Notes: generated by a model not told the origin, from the letters alone. DNA of 64,000 bases from JAAXKN01 sp050259615 (GCA_050259615.1 JBLNAZ010000170.1:1-64000), one strand, 5' to 3'. Numbered from the stretch's first letter, positions 8,219 through 17,725 are shown. Translations and numbers: made by a program.

Positions 8219-10366
8219 CTAGAGGTTATTCTTGAAGTAGCTGCTTATCTTTTCATACAGGTGGATTGCATCATCTCCCGTTACGCCATGCTCGTGGCCG
8301 GGGTAAGGAAAATAATCAAGGGGTATATCAAGGCTTACAGCCTTTTTTACAAATGAAAGTGAATTCTGCCATACAACCGTAGGATCCATGGTGCCGTGAA
8401 TAAGGAGAAGCTTGCCTTTTAAGCTGCCGACATAATTAAGAAGGCTGGATTCCTTATACCCCTCGGGATTTGACTGCGGGGTATCCATGTAGCGCTCACC
8501 ATACATCACCTCATAAAAGCTCCAGTCAATTACAGGTCCGCCTGCCACTCCCACCTTGAAAACATCCGAGGCTCTGGTCATCAGTGAGGTTGCCATAAAG
8601 CCTCCGTAGCTCCAGCCGAAAACCCCAATGCGGTCGGGATCTGAATAGGGGAGTGACTTCAGGTACCTGATGCCTGTCAGCTGATCTTCAATTTCCTTTG
8701 TTCCTAAATGGCGGAATGTCGACTGTTCAAAATCCAGTCCGCGGTTGGATGTTCCGCGGTTGTCGAGCGTAAAGACAATATAGCCCTGTTCTGCCATATA
8801 ATTCAGCCACAGGTTCGCACCTCCAAGCCAGCTGTTGGTTACAAGCTGTGAGTGAGGACCGCCGTAAACATAAACAAGGACAGGGTACTTCCTGGTGGAA
8901 TCAAAATCTGCCGGCAGTATCATCCTGCAGAAAAGATCCTGACCGTCGGAGGCCTTGATGCTAAAGAGCGTGGTCTGGCCCAGTTTGTAATCAGTAAGCG
9001 GATTTTCAGCTTTTTGAATTTCGTTAATTATCTTTCCCTTTGAATCTGCAATATCAGCAACTCCCGGTGTAGTGAGATTAGAGAAGGAATCCAGAAAGAA
9101 CTCACCTGAACTGCTGAGTTTTACATCGTGTGTACCTTCAGCCTCCGTAAGCTTTTCAGATTTGCCGGTTTCAATGTTTACCTTATACAGGTGTCTTTGG
9201 AGCACGCCGGCTTCTGTGGATGTAATAAAAACATTTTCATTTTTATCATCAAAACCATTGAACTCGGTTATTTCCCAGAGTCCTTTAGTCAGCTGTTTTA
9301 TCAGCCTGCCTTCGGTGTCATAGAGATAAAGGTGGTTCCAGCCGTCTCTTCTGGAGAGCCAGAGGAACTTATCATTGTTTTTCAGGAATATCGGTCCATT
9401 GAGCGGTTCAACGTATTTACTGCTTCTTTCTTCAAAGAGCACCTTAACTTTTTTACCGGTCCGGGCGTCATATTTCACGAGCTGCATAAAATTCTGATCG
9501 CGGTTAAGCTGGGCTGAATATAAATACTTTTCATCGGGGCTCCAGGTAACATTTGTCAGATACTGATCCTTTGGTTCCCCGGTCTCAAGAAAAATAGTTT
9601 TGCCAGTACTGATATTATAGACACCAATTGTCACCTGGTGGCTGTTCATGCCTGCCATAGGGTATTTTATCTTAACAAGATTTGCCGGCTGTTCTGAAAT
9701 ATCCACCAGGGGATAGTCTGTTACCATTGTCTGATCCATCCTGTAGAAGGCGAGGTAGCTTCCCTCAGGCGACCAGAATATTCCCTTTGTAATTCCGAAT
9801 TCATTTCTATGAACCGCCTGTCCGTTTACAATATCCGTATTTGTATCGAAAGTAATCTGTTTGGGCTGAGTGAGGCCTTCAGAAACAAATAAATTATTAG
9901 CTCTGGTAAAGGCCAGTAAGTTTCCCTTGGTACTGAATTCTATATTTTCACCCGGGCCCGGAGTATTTCTAAGGGTGAGCCTTTTTTCAGAGATGTCGTA
10001 GCTGTAAACCGAGTCGCCATTCTGAAAATAGAATGCATGGCTGTTTTCCCAATTAATAATGGGGAATCTTCCCGTCGGCTTTTGTCCCGAGGCAAACTGC
10101 CTGTTCAGATCATCAATTGAAACAACAGCTTCAGCCTTTTTATCCCTTGCAGCTTCTCTGAAAAGAGTTTCCTTGCCGCCGGGTTTAGAAACAAAGTAAA
10201 TGCTGCTTGTGCCTGGAATCCAGTCGAGCTGCCTGAGTCTTTGAGGGCTTAGTCTGCCGCGGCCCCTTGTAACAGCATCTTCAATGTTAAGGATTTTAGG
10301 CTGGGCAGAAAGTGATATATTAAATACCAGAAGGAACATAAATAAAGGGACATAAACTTTTCTCAT
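8219..10366 (-). CDS. S9 family dipeptidyl/tripeptidyl peptidase
   Basis: This 715-residue exported protein has a signal peptide (MRKVYVPLFMFLLVFNISLS-AQ), an eight-bladed beta-propeller (about 40-460) and a C-terminal alpha/beta-hydrolase domain. The catalytic triad is visible: S586 in GWSYGGF, D661 in HGTMDPTV and H693 in HEHG. The architecture is that of dipeptidyl peptidase IV, which removes N-terminal X-Pro dipeptides in the periplasm. The usual double-Glu motif that binds the substrate N-terminus is not seen; the matching place reads VHRNEFG with one Glu (E189), which is closer to prolyl tripeptidyl peptidases. GGAG stands before the ATG. It is probably monocistronic. Confidence 0.9.
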   Translation of the reverse strand: MRKVYVPLFMFLLVFNISLSAQPKILNIEDAVTRGRGRLSPQRLRQLDWIPGTSSIYFVSKPGGKETLFREAARDKKAEAVVSIDDLNRQFASGQKPTGRFPIINWENSHAFYFQNGDSVYSYDISEKRLTLRNTPGPGENIEFSTKGNLLAFTRANNLFVSEGLTQPKQITFDTNTDIVNGQAVHRNEFGITKGIFWSPEGSYLAFYRMDQTMVTDYPLVDISEQPANLVKIKYPMAGMNSHQVTIGVYNISTGKTIFLETGEPKDQYLTNVTWSPDEKYLYSAQLNRDQNFMQLVKYDARTGKKVKVLFEERSSKYVEPLNGPIFLKNNDKFLWLSRRDGWNHLYLYDTEGRLIKQLTKGLWEITEFNGFDDKNENVFITSTEAGVLQRHLYKVNIETGKSEKLTEAEGTHDVKLSSSGEFFLDSFSNLTTPGVADIADSKGKIINEIQKAENPLTDYKLGQTTLFSIKASDGQDLFCRMILPADFDSTRKYPVLVYVYGGPHSQLVTNSWLGGANLWLNYMAEQGYIVFTLDNRGTSNRGLDFEQSTFRHLGTKEIEDQLTGIRYLKSLPYSDPDRIGVFGWSYGGFMATSLMTRASDVFKVGVAGGPVIDWSFYEVMYGERYMDTPQSNPEGYKESSLLNYVGSLKGKLLLIHGTMDPTVVWQNSLSFVKKAVSLDIPLDYFPYPGHEHGVTGDDAIHLYEKISSYFKNNL

Positions 10367-10432
10367 TAGGTCTCCGGAAGGTTACTTGCACCCAAAAATA
10401 ATGGGCGGAAATTTTATTTTTACGGGTACAAA

Positions 10433-10466
10433 ATAAAAAAGGGATTGCTAAAGTTGCAATCCCTTG
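10433..10466 (-). terminator. Intrinsic terminator of tig-clpP
   Basis: An 8-bp perfect stem GGGATTGC / GCAATCCC (10441-10448 with 10456-10463) followed on the minus strand by TTTTTTATTTT. It sits about 30 bases after the clpP stop. Confidence 0.85.
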
Positions 10467-10491
10467 TAAAAAATAAAGCTGAAAAGAAGTA

Positions 10492-11130
10492 TTACTTTTT
10501 TTCTCCCTGTCCGTTTCCGCCAAGGGGAATTCTTCTTTCAAGCACGGTATCGATTAGTTTATAATCCCTTGCCTCATCGGGAGACAGATAATAATCCCTG
10601 TCGCAGTCTTTCGTGATCTGTTCAACAGTTTTCCCCGAATGCTCTGCCAGTATTTCGTAGAGCACCTGGCGGGTTTTAATCATTTCCTTTGCGTGAATTT
10701 CTATATCCGTCGTCTGCCCCTGGAGTCCGCCAACCCAAGGCTGATGGATCATGATTCTGGAGTGGGGAAGCGAGGATCTTTTACCGGCAGCACCGCCAGC
10801 CAGGAGCACTGCGCCCATAGAGGCTGCCATGCCTACGCAGATGGTAGCAATGTCCGGTTTTATGTACTTCATTGTATCATAAATTGCAAGTCCGGCAGAG
10901 ACGCTGCCGCCCGGTGAATTGATATAAAGGTTAACATCCTTATCCGGGTCCTCTGCTTCAAGAAACAAAAGCTGGGCAACGACAAGGCTGGCCACATGAT
11001 CATCTATAGGTGTACCTATAAAAATAATTCTTTCTCTAAGGAGTCTAGAGAAAATGTCCATTCCGCGTTCCCCGCGGCCTGTCTGTTCAATTACGTAGGG
11101 AACAAGCTGGTTGAAAATTTCTGTCTTCAT
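10492..11130 (-). CDS. clpP: ATP-dependent Clp protease proteolytic subunit
   Basis: This 212-residue serine peptidase forms the tetradecameric proteolytic barrel that degrades proteins unfolded by ClpX or ClpA/C. S104 (in GMAASMG) and H129 (in MIHQPWVG) are in the standard positions, and the length is normal for the family. It starts 8 bases after the trigger factor stop and ends before a strong terminator, so tig and clpP are co-transcribed. In many bacteria clpX follows directly; here it does not. Confidence 0.97.
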   Translation of the reverse strand: MKTEIFNQLVPYVIEQTGRGERGMDIFSRLLRERIIFIGTPIDDHVASLVVAQLLFLEAEDPDKDVNLYINSPGGSVSAGLAIYDTMKYIKPDIATICVGMAASMGAVLLAGGAAGKRSSLPHSRIMIHQPWVGGLQGQTTDIEIHAKEMIKTRQVLYEILAEHSGKTVEQITKDCDRDYYLSPDEARDYKLIDTVLERRIPLGGNGQGEKK

Positions 11131-11138
11131 TCTCCCTC

Positions 11139-12452
11139 TTATTGGTTGTTTTCTTCAGTAGTATTGTTTAAGTCCTTAGCTCCGACTTCTTTAATATTGT
11201 TATTCTTTTTAAGAAAATCAATAACTTTATCTTCAAGGAGAATTTCGCCTCTGTTGGAGTCGGTATAATACTTAAGCAGTTTTTCTACTGAAATACCGGT
11301 CTCGGCAGCATCTTTTTCTGCCAATTCTCTGATTTCAGATTCTTCAACCTTAATGTTTTCTTTTCTTGCGATGTTTTCCATAATGATCTGCCATTTTGCA
11401 GTCCATTCAGCTCTGTCATGCAGGCGGTTGTGGGCTTCGTGGGCATCAAATTTCTTAATGCCTTCCTGTTTAGCCCTGTCCTGCTCCATCTGTACCATTC
11501 GGTCCAGGAGTGAGTGTACGAAGCCGTGTGGAGGTGTAAAATCGTTATTCTTCACGACGTCATTTAACAATGAATTTACAAGCATGTCTTCAGACTGTCT
11601 GTTGTAGAAGTCCTGAAGTCCCTTTTTAATATTTTCCTTCCATTCATCGGCAGTAGAGAATTTGCTTTTGGTAATCTTTTTCACAAATTCTTCATCCAGC
11701 TCTGGAAGAACAACTTTTTTGACCGATTTAATTTCAGCAAAATAAACGATATCTTCGTTTACGATCTTCTTAACGCCTTCTTCTTCAATCTCATGGTTGT
11801 CCTGGAACGAGAAGCTGAAGGATTCGCCAACTTTCTTTCCCATTGCATTTTCAACAAGCTGAGGGTTAACTCTTTCATCGGTCAGGTCAATTTTAATGTC
11901 GGTGCTTTTAATGCCTTCAACCGGTTTTCCTTCTGAATCCATTCTCTGAAGGTCTACTGTAATGATAGAATTCTTATCTGCAACAACATCAGCATCTTCA
12001 AGTGTGCTGTTGGTCTTCTGCAGGTAGTTGATTTCGCTGTTGACCTGTTCATCTTCAACGTCGAACTTGATCTTTTTAACTTCAAGTCCCTTATAGTCTT
12101 TCACTTCAATTTCAGGTTTTACTTCGTATCTGATCTTAAAAGCCAGTTTGGAATCCTTCTCAAAGTTCAGGTCCACCATTTTCGGTGCGCTAATAGGGTT
12201 AAGTTTCTGATCTTCAACAACGTCCCAGAACACTCTGTTAGCAATTTTTTCGCTTGCCTGGTATTCAATTGCATCCCCGTACATTTTCTTAACCAGGGCC
12301 ATGGGAGCTTTGCCCTTTCTGAATCCCTGAAGTTCAATTTTCTTTCTTTCCTCCTGATAAGCTTTCTCCAGATCAGGCTGAATTTCATCATAATTTAAGA
12401 CTACTTCTAATTCATGTTCACTTTCTGAAACAACATTGATTTTGGTTTCCAA
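11139..12452 (-). CDS. tig: Trigger factor, ribosome-associated chaperone
   Basis: This 437-residue protein has the three-part trigger factor layout. The N-terminal ribosome-binding domain (about 1-150) includes the ribosome-docking signature GFRKGKAP. A weakly FKBP-like middle domain follows (about 150-250), then a long helical C-terminal substrate-cradling domain. It acts at the ribosomal exit tunnel on nascent chains. It is the first gene of tig-clpP, the usual pairing of folding and degradation. The tRNA-Leu gene lies 40 bases upstream on the same strand. Confidence 0.95.
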   Translation of the reverse strand: METKINVVSESEHELEVVLNYDEIQPDLEKAYQEERKKIELQGFRKGKAPMALVKKMYGDAIEYQASEKIANRVFWDVVEDQKLNPISAPKMVDLNFEKDSKLAFKIRYEVKPEIEVKDYKGLEVKKIKFDVEDEQVNSEINYLQKTNSTLEDADVVADKNSIITVDLQRMDSEGKPVEGIKSTDIKIDLTDERVNPQLVENAMGKKVGESFSFSFQDNHEIEEEGVKKIVNEDIVYFAEIKSVKKVVLPELDEEFVKKITKSKFSTADEWKENIKKGLQDFYNRQSEDMLVNSLLNDVVKNNDFTPPHGFVHSLLDRMVQMEQDRAKQEGIKKFDAHEAHNRLHDRAEWTAKWQIIMENIARKENIKVEESEIRELAEKDAAETGISVEKLLKYYTDSNRGEILLEDKVIDFLKKNNNIKEVGAKDLNNTTEENNQ

Positions 12453-12492
12453 TTTATCCTCTGGGCTAATTTTATTTTACTAAAATAATTAG

Positions 12493-12576
12493 TGCGAGAA
12501 CGGGGACTCGAACCCCGACACCGGTTAGGTACTAGATCCTAAGTCTAGCGCGTCTACCAAATTCCGCCATTCTCGC
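12493..12576 (-). tRNA. tRNA-Leu (anticodon UAG)
   Basis: Read on the minus strand, a 7-bp acceptor stem (GCGAGAA/TTCTCGC), a D-loop with GG, an anticodon stem CTAGA/TCTAG around the loop CTTAGGA, a long class II variable arm and a T-arm with GTTCGAGTC are all present. The anticodon is UAG, so it reads CUA-type leucine codons. The CCA end is not encoded. Confidence 0.95.
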
Positions 12577-12790
12577 AGGAATGGTTTTCAATATTAAACC
12601 GGTTATTTGAGTAATTTATCTAGTAACCGCCAAAAATGAAAGACCAAAATATACGAAGAATTTGAAGAAAAAACACAACAAAAACATCAGGAATATTAAA
12701 ACTGTTTTTCAAATATCCTATGTGAGATGGAAAATTTCTTATGATTTATGAGCACTTTGTTTTGCCAAATGAAGAATTTTAGCATATATT

Positions 12791-13333
12791 ATGATAAAAT
12801 TTCGGAGTCGTCAGGTGAAAGTGCTCTCATATATGGTTGAGGCTCACATTTTCAGGGAAGTGGACAATAAGCTGGAGTTTCTGCTGCTAAAACGCTCTGA
12901 AATGGAGATCTTTCCAGGCCTATGGCAGATGGTTACAGGATCAATAGACCAGGGTGAAAGGGCCTTTGAAACCGCATTCAGGGAAATTAAGGAAGAAACA
13001 GGGATTGTTCCTGAAAAACTGTGGATTGTTCCATACATTAATTCATTTTATTCGTGGAAAAGAAACCATATCTGCATGGTGCCTGTCTTTGTAGCCTTGG
13101 CATCTCAGGATGCTTCTGTTAAAATATCCCATGAGCACTCCGAATACCAGTGGGTGAGCAGGGAAAAAGCGCTGGAACTTCTGGCCTGGCCGGGACAGAA
13201 GAATTCTGTGCAGCTAATAACTGAATATTTTACAAAAGGGCACAGTTTCCTCTACTTTGAAGAGATAAGCATTAAAAAATGCAGAGACAGGAATTATCAG
13301 TCTTTAGGTAAAACCCCATCGGAGGGCCTTTAG
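12791..13333 (+). CDS. Nudix hydrolase
   Basis: This 180-residue protein contains a complete Nudix box (G-x5-E-x7-REIKEETGI) at about residues 51-73, which binds Mg2+ and cleaves nucleoside diphosphates linked to another group. The surrounding sequence (FLLLKRSE, PGLWQMVTGSID) resembles the NudB-like dNTP/dihydroneopterin triphosphate pyrophosphatases, so a role in folate synthesis or nucleotide clean-up is possible but unproven. The start is uncertain: the ATG at 12791 has no clear ribosome site, and the ATG at 12833 is an alternative that would still keep the whole Nudix fold. It stands alone between tRNA-Leu and the PfkB kinase. Confidence 0.85.
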   Translation: MIKFRSRQVKVLSYMVEAHIFREVDNKLEFLLLKRSEMEIFPGLWQMVTGSIDQGERAFETAFREIKEETGIVPEKLWIVPYINSFYSWKRNHICMVPVFVALASQDASVKISHEHSEYQWVSREKALELLAWPGQKNSVQLITEYFTKGHSFLYFEEISIKKCRDRNYQSLGKTPSEGL

Positions 13334-13395
13334 TAGCTTCAGCCGGAATCAGGCTTTTCTAAAACACCGTTTTCACTTTTCATAAAAAAAAATCC

Positions 13396-13415
13396 TTTTT
13401 AACTTTAAAAAGGGG
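13396..13415. repeat. 20-bp intergenic element, copy 1
   Basis: TTTTTAACTTTAAAAAGGGG lies 77 bases before the PfkB start. It differs at one base from 22955-22974, which lies 80 bases before the LysM lytic transglycosylase start. Its CCTTTTT/AAAAAGG ends can also pair as a hairpin. Confidence 0.5.
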
Positions 13416-13423
13416 TCTGTATT

Positions 13424-13459
13424 TTTTGTTTCTTTTAATCAGATAATAGCTTAGTTTTG
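13424..13459 (+). promoter_or_regulatory. Bacteroidota-type promoter for the PfkB gene
   Basis: TTTTG at 13424-13428 and TAGTTTTG at 13452-13459 match the -33 (TTG/TTTG) and -7 (TAnnTTTG) elements of the primary sigma factor of Bacteroidota, with a 23-base spacer at the long end of the known range. The GTG start follows 33 bases later. Confidence 0.55.
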
Positions 13460-13492
13460 CACAATATCAAATATAAAACAGGGAGTAGGTAA

Positions 13493-14410
13493 GTGGGTTT
13501 ATTAATAGTTGGATCTATTGCACTCGATACAGTTGCAACGCCTTTTGACAGAATTGATGATGCTCTTGGCGGTTCAGCTGTCTATGTTTCCTTAGCTGCC
13601 AGTTATTTCAGCGGACCTGTCTATATGGTTGGCGTAGTAGGCGAGGATTTTGACAAGGAGCACATTAAGCTTCTTGAGGACCACCATATCGATCTAGAAG
13701 GCCTTAAGGTTGTAAGCGGGGGAAAGACATTCCGCTGGTCGGGCAAATACCATTACGATCTGAATGTGCGCGATACACTTCTTACGGAGCTGAATGTATT
13801 TGCAACGTTTGATCCTGTAATTCCCGAGAAATACAAGAAATCAAAGTTTGTCCTTCTTGGCAATATTGATCCTGAACTTCAGCTTAAAGTTCTGGAGCAG
13901 ATGGATAAACCCGGTTTTGTCATCTGCGATACGATGAACTTCTGGATTGAAGGCAAGAAAGCAGAACTCCTCAAGGTGCTTAAAAAAGTTGACGTGCTCA
14001 TTATAAATGATTCCGAGGCCAGGCTGCTTGCACAGGAGCCGAACCTGATTAAAGCTGCCCGCATGATCAGGGCAATGGGCCCGAAGTACCTGATTATTAA
14101 AAAAGGGGAACACGGGGCACTTCTTTTCTCAGACGATACCGTATTCTCTGCACCTGCTTATCCTTTGGAAAATATCTATGACCCCACGGGTGCAGGCGAT
14201 TCATTTGCAGGAGGCTTTGTTGGTTATCTGCATAAGACACAGGACATAGGAATTGAAAACCTGAAGCGTGCGGTTGTCTTCGGCAGCGCAATGGCATCTT
14301 TCTGCGTGGAAAAGTTCAGCACAAAAGGGCTTGAAAACCTTTCATACCTTCAGGCGCACGACAGGTTCAGGGAATTTCTGAAGCTTTCAAGAGTTGACGA
14401 CGAAGATTAA
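13493..14410 (+). CDS. PfkB family carbohydrate/nucleoside kinase
   Basis: This 305-residue ribokinase-fold protein has the N-terminal GG switch motif (ALGGSAVYVS) and the C-terminal PfkB signature DPTGAGDSFAGG with catalytic base D236. The start is GTG at 13493, with GGGAG about 9 bases upstream. The family phosphorylates sugars or nucleosides, and the substrate cannot be read from the sequence. It is followed 12 bases later by mtnA. This adjacency makes a role in handling a 5-deoxy- or methylthio-pentose plausible, but that is inference only. Confidence 0.88.
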   Translation: MGLLIVGSIALDTVATPFDRIDDALGGSAVYVSLAASYFSGPVYMVGVVGEDFDKEHIKLLEDHHIDLEGLKVVSGGKTFRWSGKYHYDLNVRDTLLTELNVFATFDPVIPEKYKKSKFVLLGNIDPELQLKVLEQMDKPGFVICDTMNFWIEGKKAELLKVLKKVDVLIINDSEARLLAQEPNLIKAARMIRAMGPKYLIIKKGEHGALLFSDDTVFSAPAYPLENIYDPTGAGDSFAGGFVGYLHKTQDIGIENLKRAVVFGSAMASFCVEKFSTKGLENLSYLQAHDRFREFLKLSRVDDED

Positions 14411-14422
14411 CTTCAAAAACAT

Positions 14423-15430
14423 ATGACTAAAATAAATATACGGGCACTGGATTTTACTGATGAATGCCTGGTGTTTTTAGACCAGACAAAGCTGCCTCTA
14501 ATTGAAGAGTACGTAAAAACCGACAGCCCCGAAAGAATTGCCGGAGCAATTGAAAGACTTGAAATCAGAGGCGCTCCGGCTATAGGTGTTGCTGCTGCAT
14601 ACGGCCTGGCACTCAGCCTTAAGGGTAAAACTGAAAACCTGAAAGAGACCTTTTTGGCAGCAAGAAAAAGACTTGCTTCAACCAGGCCCACTGCGGTCAA
14701 TCTCTTCTGGGCATTGGAGGAAATTTCAGGGGCATTTGAGTCTTCAAATGGAAGCCCGGATGCCTATTCCTGCCTGATTATGAAGGCTAAAGAAATCCAC
14801 CAGGAGGACATCGAAAAATGTGAGGCCATTGCACAGAACGGACTTCAGATTTTTAAGAAAGCCTCGGCAGTTCTGACGCACTGCAACGCAGGTGCCCTGG
14901 CTACCGGTGGTAACGGAACAGCACTCAACGTCATAAATGCCGGCTTCGATCACGGGCTTGTGGAATTTGTCTATGCCGACGAAACCAGGCCCTTGTTCCA
15001 GGGTTCGAGGCTGACGGCATTTGAGCTTAAAAAGAACAATATACCATTTTCAATAAATACCGATTCCACGGCAGCCTTTTTAATGCAGCAGAGGAAAATT
15101 GACCTCGTTGTTGTTGGTGCCGACCGTATTGCTCTTAACGGTGATACGGCCAACAAGATAGGGACTTATAATTTGGCTGTTCTTTGTTCTTATCATAATA
15201 TACCTTTTTATATAGCGGCTCCTGAGACAACTGTTGACCGCAGCTGCCCGGATGGCGGCTCAATAAAAATTGAACTCAGAGGAAAGGGCGAGCTTACCTG
15301 TTATAAGGATGCGCGGATTACTTCAGATGAATATGAGGTTTATTCTCCGGCATTCGATGTAACACCCTCAAATCTGATTTCAGGTATTATTACCGATAAA
15401 AAGCTTTATAAACCTCCTTACAATTTTTAA
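14423..15430 (+). CDS. mtnA: S-methyl-5-thioribose-1-phosphate isomerase
   Basis: This 335-residue enzyme converts methylthioribose-1-phosphate to methylthioribulose-1-phosphate in methionine salvage. It belongs to the eIF2B-like isomerase family. Conserved blocks are RGAPAIGVAAAYG, the catalytic C154 in THCNAGALATGG, and D234 in VVVGADRIALNGD. The length is normal. Its stop overlaps the recO start by one base (TAATG), and it lies 12 bases after the PfkB kinase, so three genes are likely translated from one message. No other methionine-salvage gene is in the window. Confidence 0.93.
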   Translation: MTKINIRALDFTDECLVFLDQTKLPLIEEYVKTDSPERIAGAIERLEIRGAPAIGVAAAYGLALSLKGKTENLKETFLAARKRLASTRPTAVNLFWALEEISGAFESSNGSPDAYSCLIMKAKEIHQEDIEKCEAIAQNGLQIFKKASAVLTHCNAGALATGGNGTALNVINAGFDHGLVEFVYADETRPLFQGSRLTAFELKKNNIPFSINTDSTAAFLMQQRKIDLVVVGADRIALNGDTANKIGTYNLAVLCSYHNIPFYIAAPETTVDRSCPDGGSIKIELRGKGELTCYKDARITSDEYEVYSPAFDVTPSNLISGIITDKKLYKPPYNF

Positions 15431-16170
15431 TGTCTGAAATAATCAAAACTGAAGCGGTAGTTCTAAGCAAAATGAACTACCGCGAAAGCAGTACAATTGC
15501 CACATTTTATTCAAAGGACCTGGGCAGGTTTTCAGGTATCATCAAGGGTGCACGCTCACCAAAATCACCCGTAGGACATAAAATAGATTCGTTCAACTAC
15601 CTTCAGATAGTCATTTATAAAAAGACGGGAAGAGAGATCCAGCTTGTAAGTCAGGCTGAACTGATATCCTATTATCCCAGGATAAAAGAAGATCTGACTA
15701 AACTGAAATATGCCTCATCGGTTCTTGAACTCGTTCTCGCCCTGACTGTTGAGGAAGAGGCAAACGAAAGACTCTTCCGCGGCATAGTCAGAATCCTTAA
15801 CCTGTTTGAAACATCCAACAGAAAGCCGGGAATACTGCTGATTAAGTTCATAGTTTTCATTTTGAAGGAAAGCGGTTTTGAGATACAGTTCGAACGCTGT
15901 GCTGTCTGCGGAAAGGAAATTGGAGCAGGTGAAAAAAAGTATTACTTCAATTTTGAAAAGGGAATGGTCTGCTCCACATGCATTCACGAGCTGACGGGGT
16001 CGCTTTCATTGTCACCGGAACTTTTTCAGTTTATTACGGGTCTAAGTAACATAGGAACCGAGGAGAAAATTGACTCCGGGGAAATCGACAAAACTCTGAA
16101 TTTCCTGGAAAAATATTTGAAATACCACGTTCCTGAATTCAAGGGGATAAAATCTATTCACTTGTTTTAG
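15430..16170 (+). CDS. recO: DNA repair protein RecO
   Basis: This 246-residue protein has an N-terminal OB fold (about 1-80, starting EAVVLSKMNYRESS), a helical middle part, and a zinc-binding Cys cluster (CAVCG ... CSTC). With RecR it loads RecA onto SSB-coated single-stranded DNA during gap repair. The ATG overlaps the mtnA stop by one base, indicating translational coupling. There is no obvious functional link to mtnA. Confidence 0.92.
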   Translation: MSEIIKTEAVVLSKMNYRESSTIATFYSKDLGRFSGIIKGARSPKSPVGHKIDSFNYLQIVIYKKTGREIQLVSQAELISYYPRIKEDLTKLKYASSVLELVLALTVEEEANERLFRGIVRILNLFETSNRKPGILLIKFIVFILKESGFEIQFERCAVCGKEIGAGEKKYYFNFEKGMVCSTCIHELTGSLSLSPELFQFITGLSNIGTEEKIDSGEIDKTLNFLEKYLKYHVPEFKGIKSIHLF

Positions 16171-16231
16171 ACACAATATTTTTAGATTATAAAAGTATAG
16201 ATTAAAACAGGACAAGCAGGAGGTTTTTTTA

Positions 16232-17725
16232 ATGAAAAACAGAAATCTATTCGGTACTGTTGCATTGGTTGTTATTGGAGTAATCTTTGGGGTAGTTCTG
16301 GTCTCAGGTTTCGGCTGGGTGAGACCAAGTCTGGCTGATATAACAATCGGAGCTAAAAACCCGCCCATAACAGATATTGACGTCAACGCTTTCAGTAAGG
16401 CATTCATTGAAGTTGCCGACAAGGTAACCCCGTCAATCGTAAAAATTACAGTTGTTTCAGAAACAAAAGAAAACCCGCATGAAAATCTCCCTTTCTTCTT
16501 CCCGTTCAAGGATGATGTTCCAAGACAAGAGATGGGTTCGGGAAGCGGAGTAATAATTTCTGAGGACGGATATATACTGACAAATAATCATGTAGTTGAA
16601 AATGCTACCAAGGTAGAGGTAAGTCTTTTTGACAGGCGCATTCTTGAAGCTAAAGTTGTCGGCACAGACCCGCAGACCGACCTTGCGGTTATAAAGGTAG
16701 ATGCCTCAGGGCTTCCTTCGGCATATCTTGGCAATTCGGATAACGTAAAAGTGGGGCAGTGGGTAATGGCAATCGGAAACCCGCTTTCACTTGCCTCGAC
16801 AGTTACGGCAGGAATCATCAGTGCAAAGGGGCGCAGCATAGGAATTATACGCGACAATTCGGGCGGCGGAATTGAAAACTTCCTGCAGACCGATGCCGTA
16901 ATTAATCCCGGTAACAGCGGCGGGGCTCTCGTAGACCTTTCAGGAGCAGTCATAGGCATCAACTCGGCAATTGCCACTTCCGGTATGTCAAACAGCTACA
17001 TAGGTTACGGATTTGCCATTCCAATTAATATGGCAAAGAACGTTTCGAAGGAACTCATTGCAACCGGGAAGGTTAACCGCGGCTACATTGGGGTTTCAAT
17101 TACAGAGGTGGATCCCGACCTGGCAAAAGCCGTTGGACTGGATAAGGCACGCGGTATAATGGTGCAGGCTGTTACTAAAGGCGGAGCCGCAGAAAAATCG
17201 GACGTTAAGGAACAGGATATCATCCTGAAAATTGACGGAAGGGACGTAAATGAGCCGGGAGAACTCCAGAGCTACGTTGCTTCAAAATCGGCCGGCGACA
17301 AGGTGACTCTTACTATTTACAGGGACGGCAAGCAGCTTGAACGCACTGTAACATTAAAGTCGAGGGATACTTCCACCAGGGTGGAACCTGCCTCTGAGGA
17401 TAATACTCCCGACAAGCCTAAAAAGGGACCAGCAAACAGTATGACCTTTGATAATATCGGCCTGACTGTAAGGGACCTGACAGGCGATGAAAAGGAAGCT
17501 TACAAGACAAGCAACGGTGTAATGATACAGGACGTTAAGGAACTAAGCCGTGCTTTTGACCAGAGGCTTGGAAAAGGACTGGTTATAACGCAGGCAGACA
17601 AGAAGAATATTAATTCGGTGAGCGACTTTGAAAAGGCCATCAACGGCAAAAAAGGCCAGGCCGTTTTGCTGAAAGTTATAGACGGGCAGGGCAATGCACG
17701 TTACGTTGGCCTCTCGATTCCTTAA
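16232..17725 (+). CDS. Periplasmic HtrA/DegP-type serine protease
   Basis: This 497-residue protein has an N-terminal membrane anchor or signal segment (about 7-28), a trypsin-like domain with the complete triad H120 (NNHVV), D150 (TDLAV) and S229 (GNSGG), a first PDZ domain (about 285-375) and a second, less typical PDZ-like C-terminal region. It degrades or refolds damaged envelope proteins. The ribosome site AGGAGG lies 8 bases before the ATG. It is followed by a strong terminator, so it is probably a single-gene unit. Confidence 0.93.
   Translation: MKNRNLFGTVALVVIGVIFGVVLVSGFGWVRPSLADITIGAKNPPITDIDVNAFSKAFIEVADKVTPSIVKITVVSETKENPHENLPFFFPFKDDVPRQEMGSGSGVIISEDGYILTNNHVVENATKVEVSLFDRRILEAKVVGTDPQTDLAVIKVDASGLPSAYLGNSDNVKVGQWVMAIGNPLSLASTVTAGIISAKGRSIGIIRDNSGGGIENFLQTDAVINPGNSGGALVDLSGAVIGINSAIATSGMSNSYIGYGFAIPINMAKNVSKELIATGKVNRGYIGVSITEVDPDLAKAVGLDKARGIMVQAVTKGGAAEKSDVKEQDIILKIDGRDVNEPGELQSYVASKSAGDKVTLTIYRDGKQLERTVTLKSRDTSTRVEPASEDNTPDKPKKGPANSMTFDNIGLTVRDLTGDEKEAYKTSNGVMIQDVKELSRAFDQRLGKGLVITQADKKNINSVSDFEKAINGKKGQAVLLKVIDGQGNARYVGLSIP

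Noticed and set aside
16042..16509. A 155-residue minus-strand frame over the recO end and the HtrA start
   Set aside because: It is antisense to two well-supported genes and has no family features.
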